From positions 1 to 64,000 of the forward strand of contig DAIQNV010000002.1 in NCBI GenBank assembly GCA_036788215.1: a stretch of 64,000 nucleotides of DNA, given 5' to 3'. The position numbers were made by a program, and so were the translations under genes. Positions 47,537-56,453 of the stretch are shown here, one piece after another; within the stretch, counting starts at the first letter, position 1; every line of letters begins with the position of its first letter. Origin of the DNA: DAIQNV01 sp036788215 (GTDB lineage Bacteria; Planctomycetota; Phycisphaerae; Phycisphaerales; UBA1924). The notes under the pieces are model-generated. The model was not told the DNA's origin. It searched no databases and saw nothing but the letters and a program-made list of their open reading frames with translations.

Positions 47537-47869
47537 ATGAACACCGAGACCGTCGAGAGCCTGGAGATGCAGCTCCGCTCTCTCTACGAGGAGCGCGAGT
47601 TCCTCGCCCAGAAGTATGGAGTCTCGTCCGCCGACGAAGTCGTCTCGATGGTCTCGAACCTCGAGGCCCAGCTCCACGACTTCTACCACAAGTACGGGAG
47701 CTTCGACAGCGACGACAATTCCGGCATCATCCTGGGCCGGCTCAAGGAGCTCAGCTCCGCGCTCGACCCCATGTACTCGCAGAAGAGTGTCACATTCACG
47801 TTTGAGAACAACCGCCCCGTCCTCCGCGCCGAGTGGACCGAGCAGCTGAACCAAGGAGACGCCCAGTGA
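47537..47869 (+). CDS. small coiled-coil protein of unknown function
   Basis: 110 residues, acidic, starting MNTETVESLEMQLRSLYEER and containing heptad-like helices (about 5-50) followed by FTFENNRPVLRAEWTEQL, a short beta-hairpin. No family recognised. ATG 47537 is preceded by AAGGAA. Its TGA overlaps the GTG of the PYP-like gene by four bases with an AAGGAG site inside its last codons, so the two are translationally coupled and probably interact or are needed together. A 231-base gap precedes it, wide enough for a separate promoter. Confidence 0.7.
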   Translation: MNTETVESLEMQLRSLYEEREFLAQKYGVSSADEVVSMVSNLEAQLHDFYHKYGSFDSDDNSGIILGRLKELSSALDPMYSQKSVTFTFENNRPVLRAEWTEQLNQGDAQ

Positions 47870-48261
47870 ACAGCATGATGAGTGCCCCCGCCGGGACCTT
47901 TGTCCCGAACGAGCTCTTCCCGATGCTCGGGAACCTTTCCCGCAACGACGCCGATTCCTGCGACTTCGGGATCATCCAGCTCGACGACTCGGGCAAGGTG
48001 ATCATGGTCAACCGCTACCAGTCCGAACTCGGCGGCGTCCCCGTCTCCCAGTTCGAGAACCGCAACTGGTTCACCCAGATCGCACCCTGCACCAACAACG
48101 GGCTGGTCTTCGGCATGTTCAAGAAGGGCGTCGCCGCGGGCAACATGAACACCGTGTTCCCCTACACCTTCACCTTCAAGATGAAGCCCACCAACGTCAA
48201 GATCCACTTCTACCGCGACCAGAAGTCGGGCCGGAACTTCGCGTTCGTCGCCCGCGCCTGA
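47866..48261 (+). CDS. photoactive yellow protein-like PAS protein
   Basis: 131 residues from GTG 47866 (AAGGAG seven bases upstream). By-eye alignment with Halorhodospira PYP is continuous: FGIIQLDDSGKVIMVN, WFTQIAPCTNN, FKKGVAAGNMNTVFPYTF, KMKPTNVKIHF and the final strand FAFVARA. The p-coumaroyl-binding Cys69 is kept as Cys75. Pocket residues differ: Tyr42 is Val48, Glu46 is Gln52, Thr50 is Gly56, Arg52 is Val58, Tyr98 is Phe, while Met100 is kept. So it may bind a different thioester-linked chromophore or only be a PAS sensor. It follows a coiled-coil partner gene and a terminator ends the unit. Confidence 0.85.
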   Translation: MNSMMSAPAGTFVPNELFPMLGNLSRNDADSCDFGIIQLDDSGKVIMVNRYQSELGGVPVSQFENRNWFTQIAPCTNNGLVFGMFKKGVAAGNMNTVFPYTFTFKMKPTNVKIHFYRDQKSGRNFAFVARA

Positions 48262-48301
48262 TCCACCGGGCCCACCGCCCGACCAAGCGATCGCGCACGC
48301 T

Positions 48302-48340
48302 CGCCCCGCCCGGGCCCACGCCCAGGCGGGGCGTCTTTCT
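48302..48340 (+). terminator. Rho-independent terminator after the PYP-like gene
   Basis: CGCCCCGCC (48302-48310) pairs with GGCGGGGCG (48325-48333), a 9-bp GC-only stem extended by an inner GGG/CCC, followed by TCTTTCT. It lies 40 bases after the stop at 48261 and separates the PYP-like unit from the two-partner secretion genes. Confidence 0.85.
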
Positions 48341-48397
48341 GCGCGCACCGGCACCGCCCCCCCGGTACCATCGGGCCTCCCCGAAGGAGAGTGCCGC

Positions 48398-50320
48398 GTG
48401 GTCCACAGTCGAGCCTGCGCCCTGCTCTGCGCGTGCGTGCTGGGCCCGCTCACCGCCGCGGCCGACCCGACCGCCACCCCGCCGGGACCGGAGACCGCCC
48501 GGGCCATCACGCCCGACCCCGCCCGCGATGGCTTCCGGTACCCGGTCTCCCGCGTCCGATTCAGCCTGCCCTACGAGCACCAGGACGCGCCCGATCTCGG
48601 GTCGATCAGCGCGACCGTCGTCCCCCTGACGCCCACCCCCGAGGGCTGGATCGCCCCGCCCACGCCCGGCGCCCCCACCGTCGAGGTCGCTCTCGACCGT
48701 CCCCTCGACGCGTTCGAAGCCGCCCCCCCGGTCCTCTTCGGGAGCGCGATCGCTGCCATCACCCGACGGGTCCAGTCCGCCTTCGCGACGGACCCGGGAC
48801 TCATCGGGCACCTCGTCATCCCCGACCCCGACCAGATCGATCCCGCCACCAGCGAGGATCTCCGCCCCGCGGCCGCGACCGATCTCACCGTCTCCATCTA
48901 CCTCGCCACCGTCGCCGATACGCGCACGATCGGCTTCGGTCGCCGCCTGCCCGAGGACGCCCAGCCCATCAACCACCCCGCCCACGCCCGCATCCTCCGC
49001 AACGCCCCGCTCGCGACCGGGGACCTGCTCGCCCGCCCGCCCATCGATCGCTTCGTCGCCCGCCTGAACCGCCACCCGGGCCGGCGGGTCGAGACCGCGG
49101 TCGCGCCGACGGGCGAGCCCGGGCGGGTCTCGCTCGACTTCCTCGTGACCGAAGCCAAGCCCTGGACCGTCTACGCCCAGGTCGCCAACACCGGCACCCG
49201 CTCGACCGACGAGATGCGCATGCTCTTCGGCGCCCGCCACACCCAGCTCACCGGGCGGGACGACGTCCTCACCGTCAACTACATCACCGCGGAGTTCGAC
49301 GCCACGAACGCGGTCGCCGCCAGCTATGTCCGCCCGCTCGACGACCTGGGCCGGATCACGCTCACGATCAACGGCGCTTGGAATGAGTACACCGCGAGCG
49401 ACATCGGGCTGGGCCTGGCTGCCCTGGAGGGCGAGGGCTACGACGCGGGCGCGGAACTGGCCATCGAGCTCGCCGAGATCGGCCGGGGCTTCCTCCACGC
49501 CTTCGCGGGCCTGCAGTACCGCCGGATCAGCATCGACAACCTCCTCGCGGGCGTCGAGGGCGAGACCGACCTCCTGCTCGCCAGCGCCGGCGTGCGATTC
49601 GCCAGGGCCGGCCTCACGAGCGATACCACACTCTCCGGTTCCATCGAGGCGAATCTCCCCGACATCGCCGGCACCGACGAGTCCGACCTCGTCTTCCTTG
49701 GGCGATCCGACGCGGACACCTCCTTCGCGGTCCTCCGGTTCGAAGCGGCCCACAGCCTTTTCCTTGAGCCCCTTTTCGACCCTGATGGCTATGCGGGCCG
49801 GCGCGGGCCCGACGCCATGACCCTCGCCCACCGCCTCACCCTCTCCGCCCGAGGGCAGTACACGCCGGAGCGCCGCCTCGTCGCCAACCTGCAGGCCATC
49901 GCGGGCGGGTTCTTCACCGTCCGGGGCTACGAGGAGGCGGTCGCTTCGGGCGACTCGGCGCTCATCGCGTCGATCGAGTACCGGTATAGCCTCGCCGCCG
50001 CCCTGCCCCCGGCGGAGCGGGCGGGCTCCCTGGCGGGGCGACCCTTCCGCACCGCCCGGCAGGAGCCCTACGGCACCGCGGACTGGGACATCGGCCTCCG
50101 CGTCTTCGCCGATCTCGCGGTCGTGGACAACAACGACCGGGCCCCGGGCGAGTCCGACGAGACGCTGATGGGCATCGGCGTGGGTGTTGACGCCCGGCTC
50201 TGGACCAACCTGACGGCCCGGGCCGACCTGGGCGTGGCACTCTCGGACGCTCGATCGCAGACGAACCCGGCGAATCAGGGCGATACCAGGCTGCATTTCG
50301 CCGTCATCGTGTCATACTGA
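48398..50320 (+). CDS. ShlB/FhaC/HecB-type outer-membrane transporter (two-partner secretion TpsB)
   Basis: 640 residues, GTG start with GAAGGAGAG six bases upstream. Signal peptide (about 1-22), a periplasmic region ending near residue 260 with a POTRA-like DLLARPPIDRFVARLNRHPGR and VSLDFLVTEA, then a 16-strand beta-barrel with FFTVRGYEEAV, the VRGY motif that reaches into the channel, and the C-terminal strand ending in Tyr. It secretes the exoprotein encoded 15 bases downstream. The N-terminal region between signal and POTRA is longer than usual and proline-rich. Confidence 0.9.
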   Translation: MVHSRACALLCACVLGPLTAAADPTATPPGPETARAITPDPARDGFRYPVSRVRFSLPYEHQDAPDLGSISATVVPLTPTPEGWIAPPTPGAPTVEVALDRPLDAFEAAPPVLFGSAIAAITRRVQSAFATDPGLIGHLVIPDPDQIDPATSEDLRPAAATDLTVSIYLATVADTRTIGFGRRLPEDAQPINHPAHARILRNAPLATGDLLARPPIDRFVARLNRHPGRRVETAVAPTGEPGRVSLDFLVTEAKPWTVYAQVANTGTRSTDEMRMLFGARHTQLTGRDDVLTVNYITAEFDATNAVAASYVRPLDDLGRITLTINGAWNEYTASDIGLGLAALEGEGYDAGAELAIELAEIGRGFLHAFAGLQYRRISIDNLLAGVEGETDLLLASAGVRFARAGLTSDTTLSGSIEANLPDIAGTDESDLVFLGRSDADTSFAVLRFEAAHSLFLEPLFDPDGYAGRRGPDAMTLAHRLTLSARGQYTPERRLVANLQAIAGGFFTVRGYEEAVASGDSALIASIEYRYSLAAALPPAERAGSLAGRPFRTARQEPYGTADWDIGLRVFADLAVVDNNDRAPGESDETLMGIGVGVDARLWTNLTARADLGVALSDARSQTNPANQGDTRLHFAVIVSY

Positions 50321-50334
50321 GGGCGAACCAAACC

Positions 50335-53300
50335 ATGAAGACACCGCCCGCAAACCTGATGCTCGCCGGAACGGCACTCCTGCTGTCGCTCCCCACCCTC
50401 CCCGCGGTCGCCGGCCCCGATGGCAGCACCGTCGCCCGGGGCTCCGCCTCCATCGCCCGGGACGGCGCCGTCACCACGATCACCGCGAGCGACGGGGCGA
50501 TCCTGAACCACCAGTCGTTCCACATCGCCCCGCACGAGGCGGTGCGGTTCCTGCAGCCCCACGCGGGCGCCCGCGTCCTCAACCGCGTCGTCGGACCGGA
50601 CGCCTCGCTGATCGAGGGCAGCCTCTTCGCCAACGGGCGGGTCTACCTCGTCAACCCCAACGGCATCTTCATGGGCCCGGACGCGATCGTCCGTACCTCG
50701 GCCTTCATCGCGGCGGGCGCCCACATGGCCGATGCCGACTTCCTTGCCGGCCTCGACCGCTTCACCGACGCACGGGGCGCCGTGGTCAACCAGGGCCTGA
50801 TCGAGGCTGGAGAGGTCATGCTCTTCGGGCGGACCGTCGCCAACCTCGGCACGATCAACGCCCCCAACGGGACCGTCGCGCTGCTCGCGGGGGAGAACCT
50901 CTACCTGAAGCCGGGCGATGGCGGGCCGCTGGTGCAGCTCGACGCGTCCGGGCCGCCCGAACGCCCCGCGGTGCACGCCGGGCCGACACTCGCCGCGGGC
51001 GACATCTACTCCATGGCGGTCTGGCAGGGCGGGCGCACGACCGCCCGGGCGGTGCGGGCGCAGAGCGCCGATGTCCGCCCTGTGGTCAACACGGGCGACA
51101 TCCGCGCTCAGAGCGACGACGGGCGGGGCGGGGAGATCCTGCTCGCGGGCCCCGCTGTCCGCGTGTGGGATGGCACGCTCGACGCCTCGGGGCCCATGGG
51201 CGGGGGCACGGTGCAGATCGGGGCCCGCCCCAACGGCGCCGCCCCGCTGAGCGCCACGGTCCACACCGAGGCGGGCGTCACCGTCCGGGCCGACGCGACC
51301 GGGCGGGGCGACGCCGGCTCGATCGAGCTGTGGTCCAGCCACCTGACCCTCGCCGCAGGGGAGCTTTCCGCCCGTGGTGGCCCCCTCGGGGGCGACGGGG
51401 GATTCATCGAAACCTCCAGCATGGGCGGGCTCCTTGCGGACGCGGGGGTCGATATCGGGGCGAGCAACGGTCGGGCGGGGCTCTACCTGATCGACCCGGT
51501 GGACGTGCTGATCACAACACGTGCGCTCGCGCTCAGCAAGCTTGGCCAGTTGACGAACCCCACCGGCGAGCCCGTCCTGAGCCTCGTTCTGGTCAACCGG
51601 GTGACGCAGGCACTCCTGACGGGCAATGTCGAGATCAATACCGAGTTCTCCCGCGGCGCGGGCAACGGGACGATCACGGTCGATGTCGAGGACCCGGACC
51701 GTTTCGGCGCAGAAGCGGTGAGCTACGCCCTGCCCGGCCCGCGCACGCTGACACTCCGCGCGCACCGCGATATCCGCATCCTGAGCCCGCTCGCACCCGA
51801 CGGAACGAGTGCGCCCCTGAACCTCGTGCTCGCGGCGAACAGCACCTTCCCGAACGACCCCGACCCCGACCCGGCGACGGGAGACGTCCGCCTCTCCGCG
51901 CCCATCCGCCTCTCCGGGGGCGGCCTGACCTCGTCGGGCGTCAACTTCAACGGGACGCTTGGCCTGATCACCGCCGGCTGGGTCGACCTGCAGCACTCGG
52001 GAACCGTCACGCTGGGATCGGATGTCACGCTCACCGGCATCGGACCCGGGGGCAACGCGCTCCGCGCGACCGGCACGAGCTTCACACTGAACGCCAATGT
52101 GCCGCTGACGACCTCCGCCGGAGGCGGGATCAGCCTCTCGTTCTCCGACACGGTCACCATCGGGAACGGGGGGCTCCTTGACCTGGGCAACGCCTTCAGC
52201 ATCACGGGGGCCCAGTCCGTCTCCCTCGGGCGTGACGTGCGCACGACGGGCGACCCGATCACCATCGAGGGTGCGGTGACGCTGACCGGCGGGGACCGGC
52301 TCTTGCGGAGCAACTTCAACACCCTCGGCGCACCCATAGCGCTCGGAGCGATCGAGCGGGCCGCGACGGACCCGGGCGGGCTCACCGTGCGGTCGGGCAA
52401 CGGCGCCATCGTTCTGGGCGACGCCGGCCAGGCGAACCCGCTCGCGTTCATGACGGTCGAAGGCGCGTCCGTCTCCGTCGGCAGCGCCAGGACCACCGGT
52501 CCCCAGACCTACACCGTGCAGAACGCCCAACTGCGCGGAGGCACACTCGAGACCGCGAGCGCAAACCTCGCGATCTTCGGCGCGTCGCGCCTGCAGGGCA
52601 GCACGACGCTGCGCACCTCGGGCGGGCCGGGCGGGGGCGCGGTGACCCTCGGGTCTGTCGACTCCGACGGCGCGGGAAGCCGCGCCTTCACGATCGACGC
52701 GGGCTCCGCCCCCGTTGGACTGACCGGCGACATCGGCGGGCTCGCGGCCCCGCAGTCGCTGACGATCAACGCGGGACCGATCTCCGCAGCGTCGCTCGTG
52801 ACCCTGGGCCCGCAGAGCATCACCGCGACGGAGACCACGCTGCGAGGCGGGATCGTCGCCTCGCTCGTGGGGGGCTCGATCACCTTCATCGGGCAGGTCC
52901 GACTGAATAACGGTGTGACCGCCTTCACCGCGGGCAACGCCGGCGACGACCTGAACTTCGTCGGCCCCATCGTCGCCCCGGGCGTCGGGCTCGCGCTCAA
53001 CGCCGGACAGGCGGGCACCGTGACCTTCCTGAGCGGCGCCGGGCTCGTGGGCGGGGAGCTGGGGCGCCTCGATGTCTCGCTCGCCGGGCTAACGCAGCTC
53101 GCGGGCGATATCCGCACGCTCGGGGGCGTCCGCATCGGCTCCCCGCTCCGGATCGTGGGCGGCTCATCCATCGTGGACGCCCGGGGCGGCACCACCGTCA
53201 TCGCGGGCGACGTGACCGGCGCCGCGGGCCTCGCCCCGACGCTGACTTTCGCCTGGGAGGGCACCGCCGGCGTGCAGGTCATCGGCAGCACCTCCTTGCT

Positions 53301-54501
53301 CCGCACGCCCCTGACGATCCTGGGCAACGTCGGCTCCACAGGCGGGGACAGCGAGACCTTCGCCCTGGGCTCCGTCATCTTCGGCTCGGACACGCCGGGC
53401 GGAGCGATCCCCACGACCGCCTCCGTCGTCTTCTCGAGCGTCGAGCCCGGCGCCAACGGTCTCTACGACGCGGGGGCGATCGACCTGGGGCGGGCCTACA
53501 CGATCCGCGCCCTCGACGCGATCACCTTCGGCGCTTCGCGGAAGCTCCTGGTCTTCGGCTCCGCCGAACTCCGCGCGGGCGCGCCCGGGCGGAGCGGAGC
53601 GATGCTGCTGGGCGACGTGACAACCTTCGGAGACCTCGCCCTCCGCTCCTTAGGCCCCGCCGGCACCATGGCCTTCCGCTCCCGCCCGCCCGGCTTCGTC
53701 GAGTCACCCGCCACCGAGATCGACCGCCTCGCCGGCGGGGGAGGCGTGCTGACCCCCGACACCGGCGTCGACGTCGTCTCAGGGGGCAACCTCACCTGGG
53801 AGATCACCAGCGGGACGGGTGCCCCGACCCAGGGGGGCGGACCGGTCGTCGTGCTCGTCGCGGCCAATCCCGGGCTCTCCCCCGCGGGCAATGTGCTCTC
53901 CTTCGCATCACCCATGAGCACAGCGCTCTTCGCGGGCCAGGGCCCGGCCACGACCGGACGCCTGTTCTCGTACGACCTGTCCGCCGCCGCGATCGGTGCG
54001 TCCGGCGGCGGGCCGGGTTCCAACGGAGGCGGAACGGGCGGCAATGGCGGGTCCGGCGGAGGCACGCCCGGTGGCGGCACTCCCGACACCGGTGTCACGA
54101 CAACCGTCGACCCCGCGGAGGCGCGGGCCCTCCTCGAATCCGAGGGCGTCTTCACGGAGCTCGCCTCACCTACCCGCGTCCTGAGCGACGCGGACGCCCT
54201 CGCGTCCCTCGGGATCATCCTGATCGACGACGCCACCGCCGGACGCGGCGCCGCCACAGGCGGCGCGATCGTCCTCGTCGACCAGGCACCCTTCGGAGGA
54301 GTCGACCCCGAAGAGCCCTACCGGGTCTCCTCGCGCCGCGTGAGCCGGACCGCGGCGACCGCAGCCGCGGAGCGTTTCCGCGAAGTCGTGGCCGGGACGG
54401 GCGACCTGCAATCCCTCGCAAATGCGCTCGCGGCCCTCGGGCTGACCGACGGTGAACGTGCGCTCGCGCTCGATCGGGCGGGGCGCGCCCTGGGCGGGTA
54501 G
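50335..54501 (+). CDS. filamentous-haemagglutinin-type exoprotein (two-partner secretion TpsA)
   Basis: 1388 residues. Signal peptide (about 1-26), then the TPS domain with FLQPHAGARVLNRVVG and the NPNGIF signature at 107-112, followed by a long right-handed beta-helix rich in T/S/G/V strands (repeating xLTxxGxxxL pattern). A Gly-rich linker (about 1225-1250) leads to a C-terminal domain of about 130 residues (IILIDDATAGRGAATGG, ALAALGLTDGERALALD). It should be a surface adhesin or matrix protein exported by the TpsB upstream. The C-terminal domain is not recognised. GC content and strand match its partner. Confidence 0.9.
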   Translation: MKTPPANLMLAGTALLLSLPTLPAVAGPDGSTVARGSASIARDGAVTTITASDGAILNHQSFHIAPHEAVRFLQPHAGARVLNRVVGPDASLIEGSLFANGRVYLVNPNGIFMGPDAIVRTSAFIAAGAHMADADFLAGLDRFTDARGAVVNQGLIEAGEVMLFGRTVANLGTINAPNGTVALLAGENLYLKPGDGGPLVQLDASGPPERPAVHAGPTLAAGDIYSMAVWQGGRTTARAVRAQSADVRPVVNTGDIRAQSDDGRGGEILLAGPAVRVWDGTLDASGPMGGGTVQIGARPNGAAPLSATVHTEAGVTVRADATGRGDAGSIELWSSHLTLAAGELSARGGPLGGDGGFIETSSMGGLLADAGVDIGASNGRAGLYLIDPVDVLITTRALALSKLGQLTNPTGEPVLSLVLVNRVTQALLTGNVEINTEFSRGAGNGTITVDVEDPDRFGAEAVSYALPGPRTLTLRAHRDIRILSPLAPDGTSAPLNLVLAANSTFPNDPDPDPATGDVRLSAPIRLSGGGLTSSGVNFNGTLGLITAGWVDLQHSGTVTLGSDVTLTGIGPGGNALRATGTSFTLNANVPLTTSAGGGISLSFSDTVTIGNGGLLDLGNAFSITGAQSVSLGRDVRTTGDPITIEGAVTLTGGDRLLRSNFNTLGAPIALGAIERAATDPGGLTVRSGNGAIVLGDAGQANPLAFMTVEGASVSVGSARTTGPQTYTVQNAQLRGGTLETASANLAIFGASRLQGSTTLRTSGGPGGGAVTLGSVDSDGAGSRAFTIDAGSAPVGLTGDIGGLAAPQSLTINAGPISAASLVTLGPQSITATETTLRGGIVASLVGGSITFIGQVRLNNGVTAFTAGNAGDDLNFVGPIVAPGVGLALNAGQAGTVTFLSGAGLVGGELGRLDVSLAGLTQLAGDIRTLGGVRIGSPLRIVGGSSIVDARGGTTVIAGDVTGAAGLAPTLTFAWEGTAGVQVIGSTSLLRTPLTILGNVGSTGGDSETFALGSVIFGSDTPGGAIPTTASVVFSSVEPGANGLYDAGAIDLGRAYTIRALDAITFGASRKLLVFGSAELRAGAPGRSGAMLLGDVTTFGDLALRSLGPAGTMAFRSRPPGFVESPATEIDRLAGGGGVLTPDTGVDVVSGGNLTWEITSGTGAPTQGGGPVVVLVAANPGLSPAGNVLSFASPMSTALFAGQGPATTGRLFSYDLSAAAIGASGGGPGSNGGGTGGNGGSGGGTPGGGTPDTGVTTTVDPAEARALLESEGVFTELASPTRVLSDADALASLGIILIDDATAGRGAATGGAIVLVDQAPFGGVDPEEPYRVSSRRVSRTAATAAAERFREVVAGTGDLQSLANALAALGLTDGERALALDRAGRALGG

Positions 54502-54515
54502 CGCCCGCCTGCGGC

Positions 54516-56354
54516 TCAGTCGTCGTCCTCGGTCTCATCCCACGGTTGGCCCAGCCACGCCTCGAACACCGCCCGCTGCAGTTCAGTCGGGTTGTCGACC
54601 CGCCCGAGCTCGTAGTCGCCATAGGGCGATCCCGCGAGGGCAAGCGTCACGGTCCGCAGGCGATCGTGATGGAAGTAGGTCAGCGTGATCTCATCGCCCG
54701 GCGCGTGTTCCTCAACGAGAGCGTTCAGATCCCCCGTGCCGATCCGCCGGCTCTCGATGGCGACCAGCCGATCCCCCGCGACCAGGCCCGACCCGAACGC
54801 GGGCCCCGCCTCGTCGATGGACGCGACGATGCGCTCCCCGTTCTCCGTGCGGGTGGAAATGCCGAGGTAGGGCTCCCCGTCGGCTTCGTAGGTCAACTCG
54901 AGCCCCGCCACCAGCAACGCGTCCTCGAGCGGCAGGGGCACCGTGCCATCGATGTGGTCGGCGAACCACCGATCGAGGTTCGTTCCCGCGACATCGGAAG
55001 CGACCCTCCGGAAGTCCTCGGGCGTGTACCCGCCCCGCGTCCAGGGGAAACGCTCGTTCATGCCCCGCATGACATCATCAAGCGACCGCGCATTGCCCGT
55101 GAGTTCGCGGATGCGAAGATCGAGGCAGAGCGCGGCGAGGGCGCCCCGCCCGTAGAAGTTGACCATGACGTTGTTGCGGTCGGCGTGGCGCTGCAGCGCA
55201 AAGAGATGGATCCACGCGTCCCATGACGATTCGGACAGGCTCTGGCGGTTGCGGGCGAACTTGTTCCGCGTGGCCCCGACGCCGGAAACGATGCGCCCGA
55301 GATACTTGTCGACCTTCATCTGGCCGGTCCGGGCGAGCGTGAGGTCGTCGTAGTAGCTCGTGATGCCCTCGACGATCCAGAGATCGGGCGTGTAGTTCTC
55401 GTGCACGAAGTCGTAGGGCGTGATGCCGGCGGGGCGGAAGTTCTTGACGTTCCATGTGTGAAAGAGCTCGTGCGCAACCAGGCTCAGGAAACCGACGTAG
55501 CGGTCCTCGTCCGCGAAGACACCGGGGCGCGTCTGCATGATCGTGGAATTCAGGTGCTCCGTCCCGCCACCGGCGCCGGGGTAGATGTGGACCATGTAGA
55601 CATACCGGTCGTAGGGCGCCGATCCGAACATCGCGATCTGCTCGTCGGTGATCTTCTTGAAGTCCTCGACGAGTTCCTCGGGGTCGTACCCGAGCGCCTC
55701 GGGAGAGTTGCTCTCAGGATCAGCCCAGATGGTAATCTCGTGCGGGATGCCATGGGACTCGAAGCGGTAGATGTCGAGGTCGCCCATCTCGAAGGGCGAG
55801 TCCGCGAGCACATCGTACGACGGGCTCAGCCACGCATCGGGCACCGCCCCGTCGGGCTCGAGCCCCGTCGCGATCACCCAGCCCGCCGGCACGTCCGCGA
55901 TGCGGACGCGGTGCGGCTCGTTCCGCGTGGGCTCGTTGTAGACGAGCACCGCCGACGCATCGAAGAAGCAGTGCGTCGCATCGAGATAGCGGGTGCGGTC
56001 GTTCCGGGCGTCGGCGAAGACCGCGTACTCAAGCGTCACGGGCCCCGGCTCACTCGCCTCGACACGCCAGGTCGTCTTGTCGGTCTTCCGAACGGGCAGC
56101 GGATCGCCCGCGCCGTCCCGGGCCCGCACATCGCGGACCGTTGAGGCAAAGTCGAGGATCACATAGCGACCGGATCGCCACGTCGGCAGCGTGAAGTCGA
56201 CCGGGCCGGTGGAAGCCCGGTCGAGGGTCGCCTCCACACGGATCAACTGGGCGGGCGCATCCCGGAGGGAGACCGCGTAGTCGATCGCGACCGGCTGCGC
56301 GTGCGCACACGCCGGGAGGAAGAGGAGGACGAGGGCAAGGGTGGCTTGGCGCAA
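54516..56354 (-). CDS. M61-family glycyl aminopeptidase-like zinc peptidase with PDZ domain
   Basis: 612 residues from TTG 56354 (GGAG six bases before). Signal peptide MRQATLALVLLFLPACAHAQ; N-terminal beta-sandwich; VAHELFHTWNVKNFRP with zinc ligands His295 and His299 and Glu296 as base (HExxH); LWIVEGITSYYDDLTL contains the third ligand Glu; FYGRGALAALCLDL follows. A PDZ domain (about 495-580, ERIVASIDEAGPAFGSGLVAGD) ends the protein. Typical M61 architecture: periplasmic or secreted aminopeptidase. Convergent with the exoprotein gene, 14 bases away. Confidence 0.93.
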   Translation of the reverse strand: MRQATLALVLLFLPACAHAQPVAIDYAVSLRDAPAQLIRVEATLDRASTGPVDFTLPTWRSGRYVILDFASTVRDVRARDGAGDPLPVRKTDKTTWRVEASEPGPVTLEYAVFADARNDRTRYLDATHCFFDASAVLVYNEPTRNEPHRVRIADVPAGWVIATGLEPDGAVPDAWLSPSYDVLADSPFEMGDLDIYRFESHGIPHEITIWADPESNSPEALGYDPEELVEDFKKITDEQIAMFGSAPYDRYVYMVHIYPGAGGGTEHLNSTIMQTRPGVFADEDRYVGFLSLVAHELFHTWNVKNFRPAGITPYDFVHENYTPDLWIVEGITSYYDDLTLARTGQMKVDKYLGRIVSGVGATRNKFARNRQSLSESSWDAWIHLFALQRHADRNNVMVNFYGRGALAALCLDLRIRELTGNARSLDDVMRGMNERFPWTRGGYTPEDFRRVASDVAGTNLDRWFADHIDGTVPLPLEDALLVAGLELTYEADGEPYLGISTRTENGERIVASIDEAGPAFGSGLVAGDRLVAIESRRIGTGDLNALVEEHAPGDEITLTYFHHDRLRTVTLALAGSPYGDYELGRVDNPTELQRAVFEAWLGQPWDETEDDD

Positions 56355-56453
56355 GGGGGGCTCCGTGGGGTCGGTGGGGTCCGTGGGTGCGCGCGAACAC
56401 GCCGAGGGTACAGCCCTCGGCGTGCGCGTGGCAAGCGGGATGTCGGCGTGCCG

